A DNA stretch of 38,208 bases from a bacterium (GTDB taxonomy: Bacteria; Bacillota; Limnochordia; DTU080; RSA5). Position numbers and translations under genes: made by a program. Shown here piece by piece: positions 23,151 to 31,717 of the stretch. Each line of letters begins with the position of its first letter. Position 1 is the first letter of the stretch. The DNA is taken from contig PKEU01000197.1 of NCBI GenBank assembly GCA_002919195.1, positions 1 to 38,208 of the forward strand, written 5' to 3'. Below the pieces are notes generated by a model. It ran no database searches, was not told the DNA's origin, and saw only the letters and a program-made list of their open reading frames with translations.

Positions 23151-24740
23151 TTGTTGATCCAACGGGCACCCCTTCCCTACTTCTTTGAAGGCATTTTTGA
23201 AAGCCCGCGCCCGTATGACGATCCGCTGCAAGGGGTGGAGGCATGGGTTGAGCTCACGGCGCCGTCGGGCAGGACGCTGACGATCCCCGCCTTTTGGGAT
23301 GGCGGCCGCATCTGGCGCTTTCGCGTGGACGCTCGAGAGCCGGGGGTGTGGAAGTACCAGTTGAAGGTTTCGGACGGGACCGAGACGGAGTGGCTTGGTC
23401 ACCGTTCGGAGTTTCGCGTCTTGCCCTACGCTGGCCCCAATCCCCTCTACCGGCACGGGCCTTTGCGCGTGGCCGAGGAGGGGACCCACCTTGTACACCA
23501 GGACGGCACGCCCTTCTTTTGGCTGGCAGACACAGCTTGGAACGGCCTGCTGAAAGCAGAGCCGGAGGACTGGGAGTGGTATCTCGACAAGCGAAAGGAG
23601 CAAGGGTTTACGGCGATCCAATGCGTGATGACCCAGTGGCGGGCGTGCCCGGTCGACGCCTGCGGCGAGCGGGCTTTTGAGGGGGAGGAGCCAATCCGGA
23701 TCAATCCGGCGTTTTTCCGCAGGCTCGACCCCAAGGTGGCGGCGATCGCCCGGCGAGGGTTGGTGCCGGCGCTCGTGCTCCTCTGGGCGCTGACCCAGCG
23801 GGATCCCGGCCGTTGTCTTTCCGAGGAAGACGCGATACATCTTGCGCGCTACATCGTGGCCCGCTACAGCGCGTTCTGCCCGGTGTGGTTTCTCGGCGGC
23901 GACGGGGTCTACGGCCAGGATTTGGAGCGCTGGCGCCGCATCGGGAGAGCCGTCTTTGTCGCCGGCGAGGGGCAGCGCGGTCTTGCCACCATGCATCCAG
24001 CGGGAAACCACTGGGTGGGCGGCGGGTTCCGGGAGGAGCCCTGGTACGATTTCATCGGGTATCAGAGCAGTCACAGCGGGGATCTGCAGCGCAGCTTCAC
24101 GTGGATCTACGACGGCCCGCCGGCGAAAGAATGGGCCGAGGCGCCCCGGAAACCAGTGATCAATCTCGAGCCTTGTTACGAAGAACACCTGCAAACCGGG
24201 ACGGACCAGGTCTTCGACGCCCGCCACGTGCGCATCGCGAGCTACTACAGCTTGCTCGTCTCGCCGGCCGCCGGCGTGACCTATGGCCATGCGGCAATTT
24301 GGCCGTGGGCGGAGCAGGCGGAGTCGCCGCTAGATCACCTCGGGGCGGGCATTACCCCGCTCTGGCACGAGGCGGTCGTCGCCCCCGGCGCCGCTTGCAT
24401 GAGCGTCTTGAAGCATCTTTTCGACGGGCTGCCTTGGTGGAGGCTGCGTCCTGCGCCGCACCTGGTGGTCGAGCAACCTCTTCCCGGGGACCCGCTGGGC
24501 TACGTGGCCGCCGCGTTGGCGGAGGATCAAAGCATCGCCTTGGTCTACCTCCCACAAGGGGGAAAGGTCGCGCTCGATACCGCAGCCCTCAGAGGCGCTG
24601 CAGCCATCTGGTTGAATCCCAGGACGGCGGAACGGGTCGAGGCCCCTTTGGCGAGCGGCGAAAGGCAGGAGTACCAGGCGCCCGATCGGGCCGATTGGCT
24701 GCTGCTTTTCACACGCGCCTCAGAAAGTTCATCGACTTGA
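23151..24740 (+). CDS. DUF5060/DUF4038 glycoside hydrolase, GH140-like (apiosidase-like)
   Basis: About 529 residues. An N-terminal beta-sandwich of about 90 residues (WDGGRIWRFRVDAREPGVW) is followed by a TIM barrel of the DUF4038 type (FFWLADTAWNGLLKAEPEDW in two parts). Probable catalytic acids are D251 in FLGGDGVYG and E340 in INLEPCYEE, at the positions of the Asp/Glu pair in GH140 apiosidases (family knowledge). A C-terminal beta domain ends in LASGERQEY. The start lies among three adjacent TTG codons at 23148, 23151 and 23154, after AAGGAGG at 23139-23145. I choose the middle one by spacing. No signal peptide is present, so it acts inside the cell. The substrate is an inference, and a related pectic or plant glycoside linkage is possible. 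Confidence 0.75.
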   Translation: MLIQRAPLPYFFEGIFESPRPYDDPLQGVEAWVELTAPSGRTLTIPAFWDGGRIWRFRVDAREPGVWKYQLKVSDGTETEWLGHRSEFRVLPYAGPNPLYRHGPLRVAEEGTHLVHQDGTPFFWLADTAWNGLLKAEPEDWEWYLDKRKEQGFTAIQCVMTQWRACPVDACGERAFEGEEPIRINPAFFRRLDPKVAAIARRGLVPALVLLWALTQRDPGRCLSEEDAIHLARYIVARYSAFCPVWFLGGDGVYGQDLERWRRIGRAVFVAGEGQRGLATMHPAGNHWVGGGFREEPWYDFIGYQSSHSGDLQRSFTWIYDGPPAKEWAEAPRKPVINLEPCYEEHLQTGTDQVFDARHVRIASYYSLLVSPAAGVTYGHAAIWPWAEQAESPLDHLGAGITPLWHEAVVAPGAACMSVLKHLFDGLPWWRLRPAPHLVVEQPLPGDPLGYVAAALAEDQSIALVYLPQGGKVALDTAALRGAAAIWLNPRTAERVEAPLASGERQEYQAPDRADWLLLFTRASESSST

Positions 24741-25276
24741 CATGGATTGGTCACGGGGACGTCACAGGAGCCTTTCATAATGGAGGACACAAGGCACGGT
24801 TCGTTGGAGCCGGTGCCGACCGCCGGGACGTCCCCGTGGTGGAAGAGCCTGGCTGACCTGGGCGCCCTCGCCCCCGGGGCGCTTGGGAAGGCATCCACCC
24901 GGAGACACCGGGCCACACGCGTACCTAGCGCACGAGCCCATGTCCACTCCATCCAGGCAAGAGCTTGCCGGCCATTGCGGTGCGGCAAGCTCTTGCCTTT
25001 CTCTTTAAAAAAGGTGTGTGCGGGCGGACCGGCAAACTCTTCTGTTGAGTGCGACCCTTGTCTGAATCCCTGCTTTTCAGGCGGCTCGAAGGTCAGGCGG
25101 TTCGAAGGCGAGTCTAGGACGGCTTTGGGGTGGCTTTGGTGGCTGCTGAGACCACTCCGGCGCACGCCGGGCGAGCAGGCAGCGAAGGGGCGCAAGGGGC
25201 GCAGGCGAGCGCAAAGGACGGGCTCTACGGCGCCCGTGGCCAAACGAGGTTCCAAGAAAAACGAGGGGGTTGAAAC
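24741..25276. other. Intergenic region without a convincing gene
   Basis: A 536-base gap. It holds the terminator at 24956 and, after it, a GC-rich leader with a tandem CAGGCGGYTCGAAGG repeat (25079-25093 and 25095-25109). An open plus-strand frame crosses it but has no ribosome site or recognisable product. No promoter could be set with confidence. Confidence 0.5.
24956..25006 (+). terminator. Rho-independent terminator after the GH140-like gene
   Basis: GGCAAGAGCTTGCC (24956-24969) pairs with GGCAAGCTCTTGCC (24984-24997), 14 perfect pairs with a 14-base loop, followed by TTTCTCTTT. The 11-base core AAGAGCTTGCC is the same as in the terminator at 4052. Confidence 0.85.
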
Positions 25277-27037
25277 ATGATGGAGGGGAAGCTTCGCGCC
25301 GCGATCATCGGCGCAGGCGGCGTGGCGCGATCGCAACACGCTCCGGGGTTGGCACGGCTTGCGGGTGTGGAGATCGCCGCCGTGTGCGACATCGACGAAG
25401 GGCGGGCGCGGGACCTCGCGTCCCGGTGCGGCGCCCGGGCGTACACGGACTACCAAAGGATGCTGGCGGAAGTGCGTCCCGACATCGTGCACGTGTGCAC
25501 GCCGGAAGCGTTTCACTACGAGCCCGTGATGGCCAGCCTCGAAGCGGGGGCGCACGTCTTTTGTGAAAAGGTGATGGCCGAGTCGCTGGCCAAAGCCCGG
25601 ACGATGGTCCAAAAGGCGCTGGAGTCGGGGCGGATCTTGGCCGTCGATTACAACTACCGGTTTTTCCCCGTCTTTCGCAAGCTCAAAGAGCTCATCGCCG
25701 AAGGGGCGTTGGGCAGGATCGCTTTTTTTAACGTGTACGCCCACTCGTACTGCATGCACCACGCGATCGATCTCATCCGCTATTTGGGCGGCGAGATCGT
25801 CGAAGTCGCCGCCATGCACACCCGTTGGGACCGGCCCGAGGGCGCCTTGCCGCTCCCTGTGGGGGACTTGGTCTACACGCCCACCCGCAACGAAGGCGTC
25901 GTCCTGCGCCTGGAAAACGGCGCCGTCGCCACGCTCTCGGGGTCGCTTTACATGGATCTCAACGAGACGATGATCCAAATGGAGTGCGTCGGCGAAAAGG
26001 GGCGGGTGCTCATCGACCAGATCCACATCCGCGACATCTCGGGGCGGCTGAGGCTCTTTCCTGAAGGAAAGGAGATCCCGCTCGTCACCCCCGAAGAGCA
26101 GGCGAAAGGGTTTTCGCTGGCCTTTGAGCGTTCGATCGAGGCTTTTGTGGAAAGCGTGCGCGCCAACCGGGCGCCGAGTCCGTCGGGCATCGACGGATTG
26201 CGGGCCGTCGAAGTCGAGGAAGCCATCGTCCGTTCGCAGCGGGAACGGCGGTTTATCGCCCTGCCGCGGACGGCCGCGAGCGCGCTGGCCTTTTCGAAAC
26301 TCCCGCTGGAGGAGGCCCTCGAGCGCATCGCCCGCCTCGGTTTTCCCTACGTGGATCTCGCCGTCCATGAGGGATGGGCCCATCTCAATCCCAGTGAGGT
26401 CGCGCAGGACGTGGGCGGGACGCTCAGGCGGGTGCGAGCGGCTCTGGCCCGGACGGGCGTCGTGCCGGTTTCGTTGAACGTCGGCCTGGGGACGAGCGAT
26501 CCGGATGAGGAAGAGAGGCGGCTTGTGGCCGTCGCCAAGCTCGCCCGGGAGTTGGGTGTGCGGACGCTGACGCTTCCGGCGGCACGGAAGGGCACGCCCG
26601 TCGAGCAGGAGGTCCGGCGGCTGCAAAGGCTCACGCAGGCGTTGAAGCCCCACGACGTGCAGTTGACGATCGAAACGCACATCGGCCAGGTGACCGAAGA
26701 TCCGGGCGCTGCGGCCCAAATCGCCCGCAGCGTGCCCGGGCTGGGGCTCACGCTGGATCCTTCCCACTACTATGCCGGCCCGGCTCAAGGGAGCGGGCTG
26801 GAGGAAGTGCTCCCCTTCGTTTCCCACGTGCACCTGCGGGATGCGGGTTCGGGATGGGAGGAGATCCAGCTCCCCGTAGGGAGGGGGCGCGTCGAGTTCG
26901 CCCGGCTCTTTGAGCTCTTGAAGCGGCATGGATACACGGGCGATTTTGTCGCGGAGTACATCGATTCGATCGGCGAGGTCCAACCCGCGCCTGAGATGCT
27001 GGCGATCCAGTCGCTGGTCCACGCGCATTGGCCCTGA
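25277..27037 (+). CDS. Fusion: Gfo/Idh/MocA oxidoreductase plus xylose-isomerase-like TIM barrel
   Basis: One 586-residue reading frame with two enzymes. Residues 1 to about 330 are a Gfo/Idh/MocA dehydrogenase: GAGGVA (12-17) dinucleotide loop, D38 after strand two, EKV at 97-99 (usually EKP), and the catalytic-region H161/H162 with D165. Residues about 338-586 are a sugar-phosphate isomerase/epimerase-type barrel with metal ligands E466 (TIETH), D494 (LDPSHYY), H519 (HVHLRD) and E560 (AEYID). The start ATG (25277 or 25280) follows GAGGGGG. The two activities are normally separate but adjacent genes in inositol and sugar operons. Fusion suggests that an oxidised ketose is passed on to isomerisation. 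It precedes the rhamnosidase gene, so a deoxy- or branched sugar is a plausible substrate (inference). Confidence 0.85.
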   Translation: MMEGKLRAAIIGAGGVARSQHAPGLARLAGVEIAAVCDIDEGRARDLASRCGARAYTDYQRMLAEVRPDIVHVCTPEAFHYEPVMASLEAGAHVFCEKVMAESLAKARTMVQKALESGRILAVDYNYRFFPVFRKLKELIAEGALGRIAFFNVYAHSYCMHHAIDLIRYLGGEIVEVAAMHTRWDRPEGALPLPVGDLVYTPTRNEGVVLRLENGAVATLSGSLYMDLNETMIQMECVGEKGRVLIDQIHIRDISGRLRLFPEGKEIPLVTPEEQAKGFSLAFERSIEAFVESVRANRAPSPSGIDGLRAVEVEEAIVRSQRERRFIALPRTAASALAFSKLPLEEALERIARLGFPYVDLAVHEGWAHLNPSEVAQDVGGTLRRVRAALARTGVVPVSLNVGLGTSDPDEEERRLVAVAKLARELGVRTLTLPAARKGTPVEQEVRRLQRLTQALKPHDVQLTIETHIGQVTEDPGAAAQIARSVPGLGLTLDPSHYYAGPAQGSGLEEVLPFVSHVHLRDAGSGWEEIQLPVGRGRVEFARLFELLKRHGYTGDFVAEYIDSIGEVQPAPEMLAIQSLVHAHWP

Positions 27038-27168
27038 CGCGCGTGCGTTTTTGGTGCCAGGTTTCTTGCGTTTTTCGCCGAATGTTGTGATAAGTTGTGA
27101 GCTTGTCGGGGGGGTGGGCCATAGGGCCGGCCCCTGTGGAAAAAACCTTGAGGAGGCGCGCCGGGATC

Positions 27169-30100
27169 GTGCAAGCGGTCGAGTCTTTTGGGATCCGTCC
27201 TGTCAATCTCCGCTGCGAGGGCATGAGCAATCCTCTCGGAATCGATGTCGTCAATCCTCGGCTTTCGTGGAGCCTCGAATCGAGCGAAAGGGCGCAAAAG
27301 CAAGCGGCCTACCAGATCCAGGTGGCAAGCAGGCCCGAGCTTTTGGAAAGGGACGAGGCCGACCTGTGGGACAGCGGCCGGGTCGAGTCGGACGAGTCGC
27401 TGCACATCGTCTACCAGGGCCGGCCGTTAACGTCGCGCCTTGTCTGCTACTGGCGGGTGAAGGTGTGGCCTGAAAAGGGGAGCGGCCCTGCCACGAGCGA
27501 CGTGGCGACCTGGGAGATGGGGCTGTTGGAGAAGGGAGACTGGAGCGCCCAGTGGATCGGTGTACGGACGGGCGAAACCGAGCCTTTGACTGATTTCAGC
27601 GCCAATCACTGGATGTGGGCCAAAGGCGCTCCGGCCAGAGGGGCCCAAGAAGCGTACTTCCGCCGCAAGCTGGTCTTGCCCGACGTCGCCATCGAGCGGG
27701 CTTGGCTGCTCATCAACGCAGATTCGCTCTTTCGCCAGTACACCAACGGCATCGAGACGACGCGCAACACCTTTTATGTTCCCCGCCTGCAATGGGCGGA
27801 TCTCACGTATTTCCTGCAGCCGGGCGAAAACCTCCTCACCATCGAGGCGCGGCGCAAGAGCGGGCCGCCGGCCGGCGTAATCGCCCGGTTGATCGTCCGT
27901 TTGGCTGACGGCCAGACGATCCAGCTCGACTTGGACGAGACGTGGAAAGCAAGTCCCGTCGTTTGCGAGGGTTGGCAGCGGCCCGATTTCGACGATAGCG
28001 GCTGGGAGGCTGCGGTAGCCGTCGCTCCTTACGGCCGAGGGCCCTGGAAAGAGCAGGTGATCGAAGGGAACCCGGAGCCTCCGGCTTATTTGCGCAAGCC
28101 CTTTGTCATCGAAAAAGAGGTGGCCCGGGCCAGGCTGTATGCCACGGCTTTGGGAATCTACCAGCTCCGCCTCAACGGCCAGGACGTGACGGACGAGCGT
28201 TTTTCGCCGGGTTGGACCGACTATCGCCGGCGGATCATGGTGCAGGCGTACGACGTGACCGCCAAGCTGGCCCGCGGGGAAAACGTGTTGGGGGCCATCG
28301 TCGCCGACGGCTGGTACGCTGGCTACGTCGGGATGATGGGCCGGCACAAATACGGCGGCTACCCGCTAGGACTCTTGGCGCAGCTCGAGATCGAGTACAC
28401 CGACGGGACCAAGGAGACGGTCGCGACCGACGGCACGTGGATGGGAAGCGCTGGGCCGTTGGCCGGCGCGGACCTTTTGATGGGCGAGATCTACGACGCC
28501 CGGCTCGAGATGCCGGGCTGGGACGCGCCAGGGTACCAGGCCGGGGTTGAGGTGCCAGGAACTCTGGCCGCGGGCAGAGGAGAGCCGTCCGGGGACGGGC
28601 AAGAGGCCCGGCCGGCCCAAAGCGCGCCGGCAGAGGGAGAGGAAGCAGCTCGCGGCTTGAAAGCTCCAGGGCTTGCGTTGCGCCGCTGGCGGCCGGTTGA
28701 GATCCTCAAGCCTGAGGTGGGCGAGCTGGTCGCGCAGGTCGGCCCGCCGGTCCGGGTGACGTTGGAGCTCAAGCCCGTCGCGATCACGCATCCCGAGCCG
28801 GGGGTGGTGATCTTCGACTTGGGCCAAAATATGGTGGGCACGGTGCAGCTCACTATCCGGGGAGGCGCGCCGGGGCAGCGCGTCGTCCTCCGCTACGGCG
28901 AAATGCTGGAAGAAGACGGGCGCCTCTACACGCTCAACCTGCGGAGCGCCCGGCAGACGGATGTGTACATCTGCCGGGGCGATGAGGTGGAGGTGTTTGA
29001 GCCCCGCTTTACGTTTCACGGGTTCCGCTACGTCGAGGTGCGGGGCTATCCCGGCGAGCCCACGCTGGACAGCCTCGTCGGCAAGGTGATTCACTCGGAT
29101 ACGCCGATCAAGGGCAGCTTTGAGTGTTCGCACCCGATGGTCAACCAGCTGCAGAGCAACATCGTGTGGGGGCAGAGGGGCAACTTCCTGAGCGTTCCCA
29201 CCGACTGCCCGCAGCGGGATGAAAGGCTCGGATGGCTGGGCGACGCCCAGGTGTTTATCCGGACGGCCTGCTTTAACGCGGACACCTCGACCTTTTTCAC
29301 CAAGTGGATGATCGACGTTGAAGACGCACAGCGCCCCGACGGCGCGTTTACCGACGTTGCGCCCTACCTCGGCTTTGTGGGCGCGGGGACGGCGGCGTGG
29401 GGCGACGCGGGCGTCATCGTGCCGTGGACGATTTACCTTTGCTACGGCGACACGCGGATCATCGAGCGCCACTACGACGCCATGCGCCGCTGGATCCGCT
29501 ACCTTGAGGAGCACAGCGACCATTTGATCCGGCCCGCTCAAGGGTACGGCGACTGGCTGTCGGTGGGGGCCGATACGCCCAAAGACGTGATCGCGACGGC
29601 GTATTTCGCCTACAGCACGCGGCTTCTTTCCCGGATGGCGCGGGCGATCGGGAAAGAAGAGGACGCGGCAGAGCTCGAGGCGTTGTTTCAACGGATCAAA
29701 GCGGCGTTTAACGAGCGGTTTGTCTCGGCCGACGGGCGGATCAAAGGCGAGACGCAGACGGCGTACCTTTTGGGGCTGCGGATGGACCTCTTGTCCGAAG
29801 AGCACCGGAAAGCCGCCGTGCGCTACTTGGTGCAAGATATTGAGGCGCGAGGCGGCCGCCTCTCAACGGGGTTTGTCGGCTGTTCGTACCTCTTGCCGGA
29901 ACTCACCGACGGCGGCGAGCTGGATCTCGCGTACCGGCTGCTCTTGTCGACGGAGTTCCCGTCGTGGGGATACACCATTGAGCAGGGCGCCACGACCATG
30001 TGGGAGCGGTGGGACTCGTACAAAGCCGGCGAAGGTTTCCAAGACGAGGGGATGAACTCGTTTAACCACTACGCCTACGGCTCGGTGGGCGAGTGGCTCT

Positions 30101-30444
30101 ACCGGTACGTCGCCGGCATCGACGTCGACCCCGGCGCGCCCGGGTATAAGCGGATCATCGTGCGGCCCCGGCCGGGCGGCGGCATCACGTGGGTGAGGGC
30201 CAGGTACGAGTCCGTCAGGGGGCCGATCGCAGTAGCCTGGCGGGTGGAGGATGACACGATGACGCTGGACCTCGAGATCCCTGCCAACACCACGGCCGAG
30301 GTGCACCTGCCGACCAGCGATCCGGCCAGCGTGGAAGAGGGCGGCAAGCCCGCCGCGACGGCTACCGGCGTGCGTGAGATCGGCGGCGGAGTGTTTGAAG
30401 TCGGATCCGGTCGCTATGAATTTCGCTGCCGGTTGACGCAATAG
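27169..30444 (+). CDS. Alpha-L-rhamnosidase, GH78 family
   Basis: About 1,091 residues, full length for the family. An N-terminal fibronectin-like domain (NPRLSWSLESSER), jelly-roll domains (YLRKPFVIEKEV; GIYQLRLNGQDVTDERFSPGW), a beta domain and the (alpha/alpha)6 catalytic barrel follow. Probable general acid is E685 in CPQRDERLGWLGDAQ and the second catalytic Glu is E946 in ATTMWERWDS. A low-complexity linker rich in Gly/Ala/Glu/Pro interrupts the protein at about 465-505. The start is uncertain: GTG 27169 has AGGAGG at a long distance, and the frame stays open upstream. No signal peptide is present, so it should remove rhamnose from imported oligosaccharides in the cytoplasm. It lies 131 bases after the Gfo/Idh fusion. 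Confidence 0.92.
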   Translation: MQAVESFGIRPVNLRCEGMSNPLGIDVVNPRLSWSLESSERAQKQAAYQIQVASRPELLERDEADLWDSGRVESDESLHIVYQGRPLTSRLVCYWRVKVWPEKGSGPATSDVATWEMGLLEKGDWSAQWIGVRTGETEPLTDFSANHWMWAKGAPARGAQEAYFRRKLVLPDVAIERAWLLINADSLFRQYTNGIETTRNTFYVPRLQWADLTYFLQPGENLLTIEARRKSGPPAGVIARLIVRLADGQTIQLDLDETWKASPVVCEGWQRPDFDDSGWEAAVAVAPYGRGPWKEQVIEGNPEPPAYLRKPFVIEKEVARARLYATALGIYQLRLNGQDVTDERFSPGWTDYRRRIMVQAYDVTAKLARGENVLGAIVADGWYAGYVGMMGRHKYGGYPLGLLAQLEIEYTDGTKETVATDGTWMGSAGPLAGADLLMGEIYDARLEMPGWDAPGYQAGVEVPGTLAAGRGEPSGDGQEARPAQSAPAEGEEAARGLKAPGLALRRWRPVEILKPEVGELVAQVGPPVRVTLELKPVAITHPEPGVVIFDLGQNMVGTVQLTIRGGAPGQRVVLRYGEMLEEDGRLYTLNLRSARQTDVYICRGDEVEVFEPRFTFHGFRYVEVRGYPGEPTLDSLVGKVIHSDTPIKGSFECSHPMVNQLQSNIVWGQRGNFLSVPTDCPQRDERLGWLGDAQVFIRTACFNADTSTFFTKWMIDVEDAQRPDGAFTDVAPYLGFVGAGTAAWGDAGVIVPWTIYLCYGDTRIIERHYDAMRRWIRYLEEHSDHLIRPAQGYGDWLSVGADTPKDVIATAYFAYSTRLLSRMARAIGKEEDAAELEALFQRIKAAFNERFVSADGRIKGETQTAYLLGLRMDLLSEEHRKAAVRYLVQDIEARGGRLSTGFVGCSYLLPELTDGGELDLAYRLLLSTEFPSWGYTIEQGATTMWERWDSYKAGEGFQDEGMNSFNHYAYGSVGEWLYRYVAGIDVDPGAPGYKRIIVRPRPGGGITWVRARYESVRGPIAVAWRVEDDTMTLDLEIPANTTAEVHLPTSDPASVEEGGKPAATATGVREIGGGVFEVGSGRYEFRCRLTQ

Positions 30445-30789
30445 GGCGCAGGGCGCGGCATGGGGCGGCGGGACGCCCTCCGAGCGGCCCGAAACGCTCG
30501 TCGGAACGCGCTCTGGGGCGGCCTCTGGGCGAGGCGCTCTTTGGGACTCGCCCTGGAACGACTTTCGGGAGTTGTTCTCCAACGCGACTTGGGACGGCTA
30601 TGGAGCGCCCTTCTTGAGGCGCTCTGGGGCCCCCTTTGGGCGCGCCCCACACGGGACGGCTTTTGGAAGCATTTCGGGACGCTTTCCGGGAGGCGGACCG
30701 GAACGCCTGGCGACGGTTGGCTCGCGAGTCGTGGAAAGGACCGTGAGGATGGTCCAGCAAGCCCCTTGAGGAAGGGTCGTGATCGGGGG
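30445..30789. repeat. Degenerate 12-base tandem repeat before the epimerase gene
   Basis: From about 30490 to 30710 the sequence is a run of diverged units near GGGACGCNCTTT. In one plus-strand frame they read as W/L-x-x-L tetrapeptides (NALWGGLW, RLWSALLEALWGPLW). The frame has no stop from 30460 through into the epimerase. No gene in this gap is convincing, and a decayed repeat protein or a repeat-expanded spacer are both possible. Confidence 0.55.
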
Positions 30790-31713
30790 ATGAGGGTGCT
30801 GATCACCGGCGCGACCGGGTTTGTCGGGCGGCGTCTGACACAATACCTGACCGGCCGGGGACATGCGGTTTCGGTGCTGAGCCGCCGGCCGGACCGTGCC
30901 CTTGAAGCTTTGCCCGGGATCGAGCGGGCCTGGAGATGGGATGCCCGCGCTGCGGCGCCCGCCGAGGCTTTCCACGGTGTGGACGCGGTGGTCCACCTGG
31001 CCGGGGAGAGCGTGGCGGGGCGGTGGACCGCCCGCAAGCGGATGGAGATCCAACGGAGCAGGGTGGAAGGGACCCGCGCCTTGGTGGAGGGGATCGGCAA
31101 GGGGATCGCCGAGAGGCGTGGCGCGGATGCCAAGCCCCGCGTCCTGGTTTCGGCCAGCGCGATCGGGTACTACGGTGATCGGGGCGATGAAGAGCTCACT
31201 GAGGAGGCGGCGCCGGGCGACGATTTTCTCGCCCGGGTGTGCCGCGCGTGGGAGCGCGAAGCGGACGCGGCAGGGGAGCAAGGGATGCGCGTCGTGCGGC
31301 TTCGCATCGGCATTGTCTTGGGGCCCGGCGGGGCGGCGAAGCCTTTGCTGGCGCTCGGCCGGTTGGGCCTCGGCGGGCCGCTGGGTTCGGGCCGGCAGTG
31401 GTGGTCGTGGATCCACATCGACGACCTTTTGCGCCTCGTGGAGCATGCGATCGTGAACGAGATCGCGGGCGCGGTCAACGCTGTGGCGCCCGAGGCCGTG
31501 CGCCAGCGGGAGTTTGCCCGGCGGCTCGGGCGGGTGTTGGCCAGGCCCGCGGTGACCCCCATGCCGGCTTTTCTCCTGAAAATCGTCCTCGGGGAGTTTG
31601 CCAGCGAGCTTTTGAGCAGCCGGCGGGTCGTCCCGCGACGGGCCTTGGCGTCAGGTTTTGAGTTTCGCTATGGCAACCTGGATGAAGCTTTAGCCCAGGT
31701 CGTCCAGGGGTGA
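30790..31713 (+). CDS. TIGR01777-family NAD-dependent epimerase/dehydratase (YfcH-like)
   Basis: A 307-residue extended SDR. TGATGFVG at 6-13 is the cofactor loop. VVHLAGESV, SASAIGYYGDRG and RIGIVLGPGGAAK follow, then WWSWIHIDDL and a C-terminal NAVAPEAVRQREFARRLGRV, the hallmarks of TIGR01777 (SDR39U). The substrate of the family is not established. ATG 30790 begins the recognisable fold. Its GGGGG is too near, with GAGGAAGGG about 13 bases upstream. The open frame extends upstream through a degenerate repeat, so a longer N-terminus cannot be excluded. It converges on the HAD phosphatase gene. Confidence 0.88.
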   Translation: MRVLITGATGFVGRRLTQYLTGRGHAVSVLSRRPDRALEALPGIERAWRWDARAAAPAEAFHGVDAVVHLAGESVAGRWTARKRMEIQRSRVEGTRALVEGIGKGIAERRGADAKPRVLVSASAIGYYGDRGDEELTEEAAPGDDFLARVCRAWEREADAAGEQGMRVVRLRIGIVLGPGGAAKPLLALGRLGLGGPLGSGRQWWSWIHIDDLLRLVEHAIVNEIAGAVNAVAPEAVRQREFARRLGRVLARPAVTPMPAFLLKIVLGEFASELLSSRRVVPRRALASGFEFRYGNLDEALAQVVQG

Positions 31714-31717
31714 TCCG

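Noticed and set aside
24747-25280. Open plus-strand frame of about 177 codons between the GH140-like gene and the Gfo/Idh fusion
   Set aside because: It spans the terminator at 24956, has no ribosome site and gives an Arg-rich, low-complexity product. The frame is open only because stops are rare in GC-rich DNA.
24545-27028. Long minus-strand open frame (about 827 codons) opposite the Gfo/Idh fusion
   Set aside because: It is antisense to a clearly recognisable two-domain enzyme and shows no family motifs of its own.
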